Assembly: GCA_965230755.1 (NCBI GenBank) | Contig: CBDDLT010000015.1 | Span: 367,639-431,638 of the forward strand | Length of the DNA: 64,000 nt | Source: DATFJT01 sp965230755 | GTDB taxonomy: Bacteria; Bacteroidota; Bacteroidia; Chitinophagales; Saprospiraceae | Direction of reading: 5' to 3' | Shown: positions 24,414 through 33,730 of the stretch, piece by piece | How positions within the stretch are numbered: the first letter of the stretch is position 1 | Layout: each line of letters starts with the position of its first letter | Notes under the pieces: generated by a model | Told to the model about the DNA's origin: nothing | The model's database searches: none | What the model saw: the letters and a program-made list of their open reading frames with translations, nothing else | Program-made: the position numbers and the translations under genes

Positions 24414-25265
24414 ATGACCAAGATATTATTTCCTACAGATTTCTCTGAATATGCCTTGAACGCCTTTAAATATGCCATCAATCTTGCACTTAAATTGAAT
24501 GCAGAGATTGTCACTTTAAATGTTTACGAAAAACCTAATATTCCTGGGATCGAAAAAGTACCAATGACCGCTCTGGAGATATACGAGAGCATGAAAATGG
24601 AGACTTTCGAAGAATATCGAAAGGAAATTGCAAAATATCGCGAAGTTGCAGAGAGCATGAACGCCTCTTCTATCAATATTCACCATGAATTAAAGGAAGG
24701 AACAACCATTTCGACGATTACGAGAATGGCGAAGCATATCGAAGCGGACTTCATCGTAATGGGAACCAAAGGAGCCAAAGGGCTAAAGGAAATCTTCTTG
24801 GGTTCGATAACTGGAGAAATCATGGAGCAGGCACCCTGCCCTGTTCTCGGTATACCAATTGAGGCTAAATTGGACTCTGCTATTGATAAAATAGGCCTCA
24901 CCTATGACTTTGAAAGAGATACACCTGGACTATTGGAAGCTGTTGGAAATATTGCCACGCTGTTCAAGGCACAGATATATTGTCTACATATAGACAGCTC
25001 TCATGCTTCTGAACTAACCAGAAAAGAAGAGGAAATGAAGGCCTTTTTCAAGGATGATGATCGATTCATTCCAGTTCTCATTGAGGCATCTGACCTGCTC
25101 GGTTCTTTGTCCAAATTTGCGGATGAAAATAAGTTAGATCTCATTACTATGATCACGCATAAGCGAAATTTCTTTCAGGAACTATTCCACTTTAGTTTTG
25201 CTAAGAAAATGACGTATCATACTAAGATCCCTATTCTAGCCCTACCCGCTAGTATCTTGAATTGA
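24414..25265 (+). CDS. Tandem universal stress protein
   Basis: ATG 24414 is the likely start (283 residues, MTKILFPTDFSEYALNAF). The TTG at 24393 adds seven unrelated residues. It has two Usp domains. The first (1-150) is canonical and ends with the ATP-binding loop MGTKGAKGLKEIFLGSITGEIMEQAPCPVLGIP. The second (about 155-283) lacks that glycine loop and is probably a non-binding partner domain. Usp proteins respond to energy and redox stress and commonly follow oxygen-limitation regulators. No FNR-like site was found directly upstream. Confidence 0.93.
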   Translation: MTKILFPTDFSEYALNAFKYAINLALKLNAEIVTLNVYEKPNIPGIEKVPMTALEIYESMKMETFEEYRKEIAKYREVAESMNASSINIHHELKEGTTISTITRMAKHIEADFIVMGTKGAKGLKEIFLGSITGEIMEQAPCPVLGIPIEAKLDSAIDKIGLTYDFERDTPGLLEAVGNIATLFKAQIYCLHIDSSHASELTRKEEEMKAFFKDDDRFIPVLIEASDLLGSLSKFADENKLDLITMITHKRNFFQELFHFSFAKKMTYHTKIPILALPASILN

Positions 25266-25479
25266 TGATGTAGTTACATTGGTAAGTTAATTGCACTCAC
25301 TTAACGAAATATATAGTTTTACTGCTTTCGAACCATTGAAGTATTGCTCCTTGTTTGGATGAGCCACAATCCTAGGAAATCAAGTATGGTATGTTAACCA
25401 ATATAGGTAGACACAACGATTACATATTTTTAAGATGAAAAACATCCAACCCAAAGACTAAGGATAAAAGAAAATACAG

Positions 25480-25507
25480 ATAACTGGTCACCAATAACTG
25501 ATCACCA
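25480..25507. repeat. Two abutting 14-b direct repeats
   Basis: ATAACTGGTCACCA is followed at once by ATAACTGATCACCA (one mismatch), directly after the end of fhs. It looks like a short intergenic tandem repeat. Confidence 0.7.
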
Positions 25508-25511
25508 CTCT

Positions 25512-27185
25512 CTACGACAAGCCCGAAATCACCCCATCGTCACTGATATCGATATGTTCTGCAGCAGGGATCGAAGGTAGGCCCGGCATTCTGAGAATAT
25601 CTCCAGTAATCGGAATTAGAAATCCAGCTCCCGCAGCTATCTCAATCTGACGCACGGTAACAACAAAATCTTTCGGTCGACCCAATAGTTTTGGATTATC
25701 GGACAAGGATTTTTGCGTTTTTGCGATACAAATCGGCAATTGACTCAGACCTAATTTCTTTATTTTCATCAAGTCTTTTCTGGCCTGCGAAGTATAATCC
25801 ACCTCAGAAGCTCCATATATTTTAGTTGCTACAGCTGATATTTTCTTTTTAACCGACCACTTCCACTCATACATTGGCTGGAAATCTTTCTCGCTTGCTT
25901 CTACGATTTTAACTACCTCTTTGGCCAATTCTACAGCACCATTTCCACCTTCGGCCCACACTTTAGAAATGACCGCCTTAATACCTAGCTCTTCACATCT
26001 ATTTTGGATTACGGCAACTTCTGCATCTGAATCCGCAACAAAATGATTGATGGCAACAACCGGCTGAATACCAAACTGCTGAATGTTCTCCAAATGCTTT
26101 TCTAAGTTCTCTAAGCCACATTTAACGGCTTCCACATTCTCAGACCCCAGGTCAGCAACTTTTACTCCTCCGTGATATTTGATTGCCCTAACGGTAGCCA
26201 CCAATACTACAGCCTTTGGACTTAGGCCGGCTCCTTTACATTTTATATCGAAAAATTTCTCTGCGCCGAGATCAAATCCGAATCCAGCTTCCGTTACCAC
26301 ATAATCTGATAGCGACAACCCCATTTTAGTGGCCAAAACACTATTCGTCCCTTGCGCAATATTAGCAAAAGGTCCTCCGTGAATAATAGCAGGATTACCT
26401 TCAATAGATTGTACCAAATTTGGTTTTACAGCATCCTTCAGCAATGCCGCCATCGCTCCATGTGCTTTAAGATCACGTGCATAGATAGGCTGTTTATCGA
26501 ATGTAAATCCAACAAAAATATTTCCAAGACGTTTTTTTAGATCAGCAAAATTCTCTGCCAAGCAAAGAATAGCCATCACCTCCGAGGCAGAAGTGATATC
26601 GAATCCTGTTTCCCGAGGAATACCTGAACCTGTTCCTCCAAGTCCAATGATCACATGACGAAGCGAACGATCGTTCATGTCCATCACCCTTTTCCACAAA
26701 ACCGTCCTTGGATCTATATTGAGATTATTGTCTGACTTATTTTGGATATTATTATCGATCAAAGCACCCAATAGATTATGAGCAGCCTGGATCGCTGAAA
26801 AATCCCCGGTGAAATGAAGATTAATATCTTCCATAGGTAAAACCTGAGAGTATCCACCTCCAGTTGCACCACCTTTTATACCAAATACAGGGCCTAGCGA
26901 AGGCTCTCTCAAGACAACGGTAGATTTCTTACCGATTTTGTTCAACCCGTCATTCAATCCTATGGAGGTCGTAGTCTTCCCTTCTCCGGCTGGAGTAGGA
27001 GAAATAGCACTTACCAAGACAAGCTTAGACGATTTCCATCGCTCTTCATTAATATAACTTAGAGGAATTTTGGCCTTGTAATTACCGTAATATTGAAGAT
27101 CCTCTTCTTTAATATTTAATACTTGACCAATTTTTCTAATATGCTGTAATTCAGCTTTTTGAGCTATCGAAATATCCGTTGGCAT
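25512..27185 (-). CDS. fhs: Formate-tetrahydrofolate ligase
   Basis: ATG 27185 gives 557 residues (MPTDISIAQKAELQHIRKIG), the usual family length. The upstream ATG at 27236 adds 17 hydrophobic residues outside the family start. The P-loop is TPAGEGKTTTSIGL, followed by LREPSLGPVFGIKGGATGGGY and LHFTGDFSAIQAAHNLL. It makes 10-formyl-THF from formate, ATP and THF for purine and one-carbon metabolism. It is a single gene, with no linked folD in the window. Confidence 0.97.
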   Translation of the reverse strand: MPTDISIAQKAELQHIRKIGQVLNIKEEDLQYYGNYKAKIPLSYINEERWKSSKLVLVSAISPTPAGEGKTTTSIGLNDGLNKIGKKSTVVLREPSLGPVFGIKGGATGGGYSQVLPMEDINLHFTGDFSAIQAAHNLLGALIDNNIQNKSDNNLNIDPRTVLWKRVMDMNDRSLRHVIIGLGGTGSGIPRETGFDITSASEVMAILCLAENFADLKKRLGNIFVGFTFDKQPIYARDLKAHGAMAALLKDAVKPNLVQSIEGNPAIIHGGPFANIAQGTNSVLATKMGLSLSDYVVTEAGFGFDLGAEKFFDIKCKGAGLSPKAVVLVATVRAIKYHGGVKVADLGSENVEAVKCGLENLEKHLENIQQFGIQPVVAINHFVADSDAEVAVIQNRCEELGIKAVISKVWAEGGNGAVELAKEVVKIVEASEKDFQPMYEWKWSVKKKISAVATKIYGASEVDYTSQARKDLMKIKKLGLSQLPICIAKTQKSLSDNPKLLGRPKDFVVTVRQIEIAAGAGFLIPITGDILRMPGLPSIPAAEHIDISDDGVISGLS

Positions 27186-27476
27186 AAGTTTGTTATTTAG
27201 AATAAAAACAACGCAATATAATATATTTAAGATCATCTATGGACTAAACCAATTGAATTAAATATTAAATCAAAAGCCCAACATGTGCTATTGAACTTCG
27301 CTTTTAAAAGAAGCATGCTACTCACTTAGTTTTTCCTTAACAAAGTATATGAGAACACGCTTCAGTTGTTACAAGTTTTAAGAAATCAGTCTTAAAGTAA
27401 ACTCAAAATCATTCTGTTCTACAATTTTTTAATTTAACTTGTAGTTTAAGATTCTAAAAAAATTGGTCTAATTCGA

Positions 27477-29327
27477 GTGAGGCAAAGGATCGTTTCCATA
27501 TTAATTTTAATCTTCATCAGTCATATCTTGTTGGCTAAGACTACTCGGTTTCGTCTTTCATGGGCTTCCGATCCGGCTAGAACAATGATAGTGGGCTGGG
27601 ATCAAGTGTCAGGAAGTAATCCGGTACTGTATTATTCGCTTATTGATTTAGGCCAGGAATTTGAAAAGTACCCGTATCAAGCCACTCCAACCAAGCAAAT
27701 TCAGTCCAAAGGAATGAACAACACTTTTGTGGAGCTCAGGAATTTGACACCAAATACTGTTTATTACTTCCTAGTTAAAGACTCCGAGGGTACGAGTAAA
27801 AAGTTTTCCTTTAAAACTTGTTCTGCTAGAAATGATAAACTCAGCATCATCGCTGGAGGAGATTCGAGAAATCATAGAGAGGTCAGACAAAATGCCAATA
27901 CTTTGGTGTCGAAGTTGAGAGCAGATTTTGTTCTTTTCAGTGGAGATATGACCAATGGCGATACAGACACAGAGTGGATAGAATGGTTGAATGACTGGCA
28001 ATTGACCATAGCCACTGACGGCCGAATTACACCAATTGTAGTCGCTAGAGGTAATCATGAGAAAAGCAATGAAACCCTTGTTAATTTATTTATGGTTCCC
28101 AGTCCCAACTGTGTTTATGGTCTCTCTTTCGGAGAAAACTTAGTTCGAGTATTGAGTTTGAACAGTCTCATAGCTCCGGGTGGTGATCAAAAGCTTTGGT
28201 TGACCAAAGATTTGGAAAGTCATCAGCATTTTAATTGGAGAATAGCCCAATATCACTTCCCTATGCGCCCTCATAACTCTCGTAAACCGGAAAATACGGA
28301 ACAGGCTGATTTGTGGTGTCCGTTATTCGAAAAATATAAGGTCCAACTAGGTGTAGAAAGTGACGCTCACCTCGCAAAGATCACCTACCCTATTATCAGA
28401 GACCCATCCGGGACCGCTTATGAGGGATTTAAAAGAGATGATAAAAAAGGTACCACTTATATCGGTGAAGGTGGCTGGGGAGCCCCTTTAAGAGCGAATA
28501 ATGATGAAAAAGTATGGACGATAAAGAGTGGCTCATTCAATCAATTTAAATGGCTCATTGTCGAACCCCAGAGTATGAAAATTAGAACAGTGATTATTCA
28601 GGACTATGGTTCTGTTACCGCACTGAATGATGATAACCGTTTTTCTACTCCGGCGGGATTAAAATTTTGGATCATCAACGGACTTGAAGAATACGTTCTG
28701 AAGAATCATCACATGCCGTCTTCTCAACAAGAAGATCCTGAACCCGAAAGTGAAGAAATCCCATTCGAACTTCTATCTTTTGATTATCAGCAGAATGATA
28801 ATAATGAAGTCGTGGTGGAGTGGAATTCAGTTGCGGACCAACTGGATGAAGCATACATACTGGAGAGATCTATAGGAGGCAAGCCATTCGAACGTATTAC
28901 CAGAGTAAAGGCCCTGGGAAAGGCCGCCCAGAACCATTATAAGTATGTGGATAAGGAACCCTTCTTTGGCAATGTTAAATACCGCTTGGTCAAAGTCAAC
29001 CTGGCAAGAAGAACTCAAAACGAGCTGAGACTTATAGATTTTGTAAAAAAACGCCCTGCTCTAAAAGCGCTTAGAGAAAAAATAGTGCTGAATAGCTATG
29101 ATACCAAGGTAGATATCAATTTCGAACTACCTTATGAAGGAAAAGTAATGTTATTACTTATTCGAAGTGATTATTCGGTCATTGCCAAACAACCAAAACC
29201 GCACTTACCAAAAGGGCCCCACACAGCCACTTTCAATATCTCAACATTATCTAGCGGAAAATACAGTGTGATTATTAAGCTGGGTGGAGAAATCCTAAAG
29301 AAGATTGATCTCATTAAATTAAGCTAG
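27477..29327 (+). CDS. Secreted metallophosphatase with purple-acid-phosphatase-like N-terminus
   Basis: A GTG start gives 616 residues with a signal peptide (MRQRIVSILILIFISHILLA). An N-terminal fibronectin-like domain (about 22-120) precedes a calcineurin-like core (about 122-330): AGGDSRNH, FSGDMTNGD, ARGNHE, QYHFP and VESDAHLAKI. Five metal-ligand motifs are readable, though the last differs from the usual GHxH. A second beta-sandwich (about 425-520) and a final strand-rich segment (SGKYSVIIKLGGEILKKIDL), like a degenerate T9SS tail, follow. The likely role is extracellular phosphate ester hydrolysis. It converges on rpoC. Confidence 0.87.
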   Translation: MRQRIVSILILIFISHILLAKTTRFRLSWASDPARTMIVGWDQVSGSNPVLYYSLIDLGQEFEKYPYQATPTKQIQSKGMNNTFVELRNLTPNTVYYFLVKDSEGTSKKFSFKTCSARNDKLSIIAGGDSRNHREVRQNANTLVSKLRADFVLFSGDMTNGDTDTEWIEWLNDWQLTIATDGRITPIVVARGNHEKSNETLVNLFMVPSPNCVYGLSFGENLVRVLSLNSLIAPGGDQKLWLTKDLESHQHFNWRIAQYHFPMRPHNSRKPENTEQADLWCPLFEKYKVQLGVESDAHLAKITYPIIRDPSGTAYEGFKRDDKKGTTYIGEGGWGAPLRANNDEKVWTIKSGSFNQFKWLIVEPQSMKIRTVIIQDYGSVTALNDDNRFSTPAGLKFWIINGLEEYVLKNHHMPSSQQEDPEPESEEIPFELLSFDYQQNDNNEVVVEWNSVADQLDEAYILERSIGGKPFERITRVKALGKAAQNHYKYVDKEPFFGNVKYRLVKVNLARRTQNELRLIDFVKKRPALKALREKIVLNSYDTKVDINFELPYEGKVMLLLIRSDYSVIAKQPKPHLPKGPHTATFNISTLSSGKYSVIIKLGGEILKKIDLIKLS

Positions 29328-29361
29328 AAAAAAAGCTCTATTCAATTAAGAATAAAGCTTT
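29328..29361 (-). terminator. Terminator of the rplK-rpoC operon
   Basis: On the minus strand a stem AAAGCTTTATTC / GAATAGAGCTTT (one internal mismatch) with a TTAATT loop runs into seven T residues (29334-29328). It lies between the rpoC stop and the convergent phosphatase stop codon. Confidence 0.8.
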
Positions 29362-29405
29362 CTTCCAACTCTATATTTTATCTAAAATAAAAACCTTATT
29401 AGTAA

Positions 29406-32400
29406 TTACTCTGCAGGAACTTCTTCCTCCATTTCTTCTACCATTTCCTCAGTCTGAAATGCCTCGCTTGGACCAACAATCAGATCGCGGTACTTTTTCA
29501 ATCCCGTTCCTGCAGGTATTGGTTTACCTACAATAACGTTCTCTTTAAGTCCATTCAAATTATCTTCTTTAGCTCCAATCGCTGCAGTACTAAGAACTTT
29601 GGTCGTTTCCTGGAAAGAAGCCGCAGAAATCCAGCTCGGAGTACCAAGAGAAGACTTAGTAATACCCTGTAGAATAGGTTGAGACGTTGCCGGAACAGCA
29701 TCCCTCACTTCGACAAGTTGATGATCATTCCTTCTCAAGAAAGAATTCTCTTCTCTCAACTCTCTAAGTGTTACTATCTGACCTGGTCTCAAGTTATTCG
29801 AATCTCCTGATTCAACAACTACTTTTTTATCATAGATCTCATCATTCTCTTTAAGGAAATCGTATTTCTCAACAGCTTCTCCTTCTAGGAAAGTAGTATC
29901 ACCAGCATCCATGATCTGAACTCTTCTCATCATTTGTCTGATGATCACCTCAATATGCTTATCGTTCAATCCAATACCCTGAGATCGATATACCTGCTGA
30001 ACACCACCCAATAGATACTGCTGTACCGCATAAGGCCCTTTGATATTCAAAATGTCCTTTGGTGCCACAGAACCATCAGATAATCTAGTTCCAGCTCTAA
30101 CGAAGTCACCTTCCTGAACCAAGACATGCTTGGAAAGTCCAACCATATACTTCTTCTTCAATCCGTCCTTCGACTCTACCAAAACCTCTCTGTTACCGCG
30201 CTTAATTTTTCCGAAAGAAACAATTCCGTCAATTTCAGAAACAACTGCAGGATTAGAAGGGTTTCTCGCCTCAAAAAGCTCAGTAACCCGAGGAAGACCA
30301 CCGGTAATATCCTGAATTCCACCAGATTTTCTTGGAATCTTTACAAGATTCTGACCTGGCTTGATACTATCTCCATCTTCAACCGAGATATAAGATCCCA
30401 CTGGTAAAGTATATGATTTAATCTCTGTACCGTCAGCATCAACGATCTTAATTGTTGGTATCTTTCTTCTCTTTTTACTTTCAATTACTACCTTCTCCTC
30501 GTGTCCAGTCTGATCATCCCGCTCTGACTGATAAGTAACACCTTCTTCGATATTCTCGAATCTAATGATACCTTCATATTCAGAAACGATAACCGCGTTG
30601 AATGGATCCCAATTACAAATGAGATCTCCTTTTTTCAACTTCGCCTTATCCTTAATATGTAGCGTTGACCCATAAGGGATATGGTACGTAGTAAGTATCT
30701 TACCACTTTCCTTATCACTCAATCTCATCTCTCCAGTTCTGGAAATAACGATCTTCTCTACTTTACCATCATTGTCTGTTCGGTCGACAGTTCTAATATT
30801 ATCGAACTCTACCTTAGCATCAAAGTTTGAACTAATCTCAGACTCTTTTTTCGATACAGATGCAATACCACCCACGTGGAATGTTCTCAATGTAAGCTGA
30901 GTACCAGGCTCTCCTATCGACTGTGCAGCTAGGATGCCGACAGCATCTCCTTCTTCTGTGATTCTACCTGTCGCCAAGTTCTTACCATAACATTTTCTAC
31001 AAACTCCACGTATCGTATCACAAGTTAGAACAGATCGTATTTCTACGCTTTCTACTCCAGCTTCCTCAATAAGTAGAGCCTTTTCTTTAGAAATATATTC
31101 ATCAGCGCTAACCAAAACCTCTTCAGTTTCAGGATGCAATATATCAACAAGTGCATAACGTCCTCTAATCCTCTCGCTAAGCGCAACAATTTCCTTGTCG
31201 TTTTCTATAACAGGAGTAATCTCAATACCTCTCAAGGTATTACAATCCTCTTCCATTACAACAACATCCTGAGCAACGTCAACAAGTCTTCTTGTCAAAT
31301 AACCCGCATCCGCAGTTTTAAGTGCCGTATCCGCAAGACCTTTTCGAGCACCGTGTGTCGAAATGAAGTAATCCTGTACAGATAATCCATTCACGAAGTT
31401 AGATAATACCGGGTTTTCGATAATCGCTCCTCCAGTATCTCCGGATTTTCTTGGTTTTGCCATAAGACCCCTCAATCCACAAAGCTGCTTGATCTGTTGT
31501 TTAGACCCCCGCGCTCCGGAATCCAGCATCATATAAACCGAGTTAAATCCATTCTTATGTTCAGCTAGCTCTTTGAGCAAAGTTTCTGTAATAATATTAT
31601 CGGCCAGAGTCCACTTATCAATAATTTGGTTGTACCGCTCATTATTGGTAATAAGACCCATTTGATAATTCTCCCAAACCTCATCAACTTCTTCCTGAGC
31701 TTCTTTCAGCGTATTGGTTCGAACAGAAGGCTCGATCAAGTCTCCTAAGTTAAAGGATAATCCACCTTTAGACGACCAGTAGAAACCAAGTTCTTTGATA
31801 TCATCAAGAAAATCAGCTGTCACTTTGAAATTGGTTCGATCAATGATATCACCAATAATTCGACGCAAAGCCTTCTTAGTCAATAAATCATTGACATAAG
31901 GTACATTCTCAGGAACAGCCTTATTGAATAAAACTCTACCAATCGTAGTATCAATAATACGATACTTCAATTCATTCTCCTCTTCCACAAGTACTCTACA
32001 CTTGATCCATGCGTGAAGATCCGCTTTGCCCTCATTAAAGGCTATTTGGACCTCCTCAGCACTGTAGTAAGTACCTCCTTCTCCTTTTACAGGCTCTGCT
32101 TTGGTCGACTTCTTTCCTTTTGTAAGATAGTACAGACCTAAAATCATATCCTGTGATGGCAAGGTAATTGGTGAACCGTTTTGTGGGTTCAACATGTTGT
32201 GAGAAGACAACATCAATACCTGAGCCTCAAGAATTGCCGCTTGGCTTAAGGGAACATGAACTGCCATTTGGTCACCGTCAAAATCCGCGTTAAATGCGCC
32301 ACAAACAAGTGGGTGCAACCTAATGGCCTTTCCTTCGATCAATACTGGCTGAAATGCCTGAATTGATAATCTGTGCAGAGTCGGCGCTCTGTTTAACAAT

Positions 32401-33707
32401 ATTGGATGTCCTTTTAAGATATTTTCCAGGATTTCGTAAATCACCGGTTCTTTTCTATCTACCAGCTTCTTGGCAGATTTAACCGTTTTTACAATCCCTC
32501 TCTCTTGTAATTTTCGAATAATGAACGGCTTGAACAACTCCGCCGCCATATTTTTAGGAAGTCCACACTCGTGTAGTTTCAATTCAGGTCCTACAACGAT
32601 TACCGATCTTCCAGAGTAATCCACACGCTTTCCAAGAAGGTTTTGTCTGAACCTACCTTGCTTCCCTTTCAATACATCACTCAAAGACTTAAGCGCTCTT
32701 CCTCCTTCTGCTTTAACAGCATTGGATTTTCTCGAGTTGTCAAAAAGAGAATCTACTGCTTCTTGAAGCATTCTCTTTTCATTTCTCAAGATTACCTCAG
32801 GAGCTTTGATCTCTAAAAGTCTCTTCAATCTATTATTTCGAATGATAACCCTTCGATAAAGATCATTCAGATCCGAACTCGCGAACCTTCCACCATCCAA
32901 TGGTACCAAAGGACGCAATTCCGGTGGTATAACAGGTAGATATTTAATGATAACCCACTCTGGTCTATTTTCTATTCTAGTTAATCCGTCTCTAAATGCT
33001 TCAACAACTCTTAGCCTCTTCAGCGCCTCACTCTTTCTCTGCTGACTAGTCTCCGTGGCAGCCGCATTTCTCAAATCATAAGACAACTGATCCAAATCCA
33101 ATCGCTCCAATAAATCGTGAACAGCTTCTGCTCCCATCTTGGCGATGAATTTATTCGGATCTTCGTCTTCAAGCAATTGATTTTCCTTCGGAATGGCATC
33201 CATGATGTCCAGATACTCCTCTTCTGTCAATAAAGTCAAATATCCTAACTCCTCACTTTCTTTGATACCAGGCTGTATAACTACATACCGCTCATAATAT
33301 ATGATGCTCTCCAATTTCTTACTCGATAAGCCTAATAGATATCCAACTTTATTAGGCAGTGATTTAAAGAACCAAATATGAACTACAGGAACAACCAATT
33401 TGATGTGCCCCATTCGCTCTCTTCTCACTTTTTTCTCTGTTACCTCGACACCACATCGGTCACACACTATTCCTTTATAGCGTATTCTCTTATATTTTCC
33501 ACAGTAACACTCGTAATCCTTTACAGGTCCAAAAATTCTCTCACAGAACAAGCCGTCTCGTTCCGGTTTGTATGATCTATAGTTGATCGTTTCCGGCTTA
33601 AGAACTTCCCCAAAGGATCTCTCCAAAATTTCATCAGGAGAAATCAACTTAAGAATGATCTTATCGAAATACTTAGAAACGCTATTTTGATTATTATTGA
33701 ATGCCAT
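29406..33707 (-). CDS. rpoC: RNA polymerase beta' subunit
   Basis: 1433 residues, normal for Bacteroidota. N-terminal zinc site CYCGKYKRIRYKGIVCDRCG, active-site loop NADFDGDQMAVH, and the second zinc cluster CDTIRGVCRKCYG preceding AAQSIGEPGTQLTLRTFH are all present. It is the catalytic magnesium-binding subunit of RNA polymerase. It follows rpoB by 23 b and is closed by a hairpin terminator. Confidence 0.99.
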   Translation of the reverse strand: MAFNNNQNSVSKYFDKIILKLISPDEILERSFGEVLKPETINYRSYKPERDGLFCERIFGPVKDYECYCGKYKRIRYKGIVCDRCGVEVTEKKVRRERMGHIKLVVPVVHIWFFKSLPNKVGYLLGLSSKKLESIIYYERYVVIQPGIKESEELGYLTLLTEEEYLDIMDAIPKENQLLEDEDPNKFIAKMGAEAVHDLLERLDLDQLSYDLRNAAATETSQQRKSEALKRLRVVEAFRDGLTRIENRPEWVIIKYLPVIPPELRPLVPLDGGRFASSDLNDLYRRVIIRNNRLKRLLEIKAPEVILRNEKRMLQEAVDSLFDNSRKSNAVKAEGGRALKSLSDVLKGKQGRFRQNLLGKRVDYSGRSVIVVGPELKLHECGLPKNMAAELFKPFIIRKLQERGIVKTVKSAKKLVDRKEPVIYEILENILKGHPILLNRAPTLHRLSIQAFQPVLIEGKAIRLHPLVCGAFNADFDGDQMAVHVPLSQAAILEAQVLMLSSHNMLNPQNGSPITLPSQDMILGLYYLTKGKKSTKAEPVKGEGGTYYSAEEVQIAFNEGKADLHAWIKCRVLVEEENELKYRIIDTTIGRVLFNKAVPENVPYVNDLLTKKALRRIIGDIIDRTNFKVTADFLDDIKELGFYWSSKGGLSFNLGDLIEPSVRTNTLKEAQEEVDEVWENYQMGLITNNERYNQIIDKWTLADNIITETLLKELAEHKNGFNSVYMMLDSGARGSKQQIKQLCGLRGLMAKPRKSGDTGGAIIENPVLSNFVNGLSVQDYFISTHGARKGLADTALKTADAGYLTRRLVDVAQDVVVMEEDCNTLRGIEITPVIENDKEIVALSERIRGRYALVDILHPETEEVLVSADEYISKEKALLIEEAGVESVEIRSVLTCDTIRGVCRKCYGKNLATGRITEEGDAVGILAAQSIGEPGTQLTLRTFHVGGIASVSKKESEISSNFDAKVEFDNIRTVDRTDNDGKVEKIVISRTGEMRLSDKESGKILTTYHIPYGSTLHIKDKAKLKKGDLICNWDPFNAVIVSEYEGIIRFENIEEGVTYQSERDDQTGHEEKVVIESKKRRKIPTIKIVDADGTEIKSYTLPVGSYISVEDGDSIKPGQNLVKIPRKSGGIQDITGGLPRVTELFEARNPSNPAVVSEIDGIVSFGKIKRGNREVLVESKDGLKKKYMVGLSKHVLVQEGDFVRAGTRLSDGSVAPKDILNIKGPYAVQQYLLGGVQQVYRSQGIGLNDKHIEVIIRQMMRRVQIMDAGDTTFLEGEAVEKYDFLKENDEIYDKKVVVESGDSNNLRPGQIVTLRELREENSFLRRNDHQLVEVRDAVPATSQPILQGITKSSLGTPSWISAASFQETTKVLSTAAIGAKEDNLNGLKENVIVGKPIPAGTGLKKYRDLIVGPSEAFQTEEMVEEMEEEVPAE

Positions 33708-33730
33708 GATTTATATCCTGCTTAAAGTGG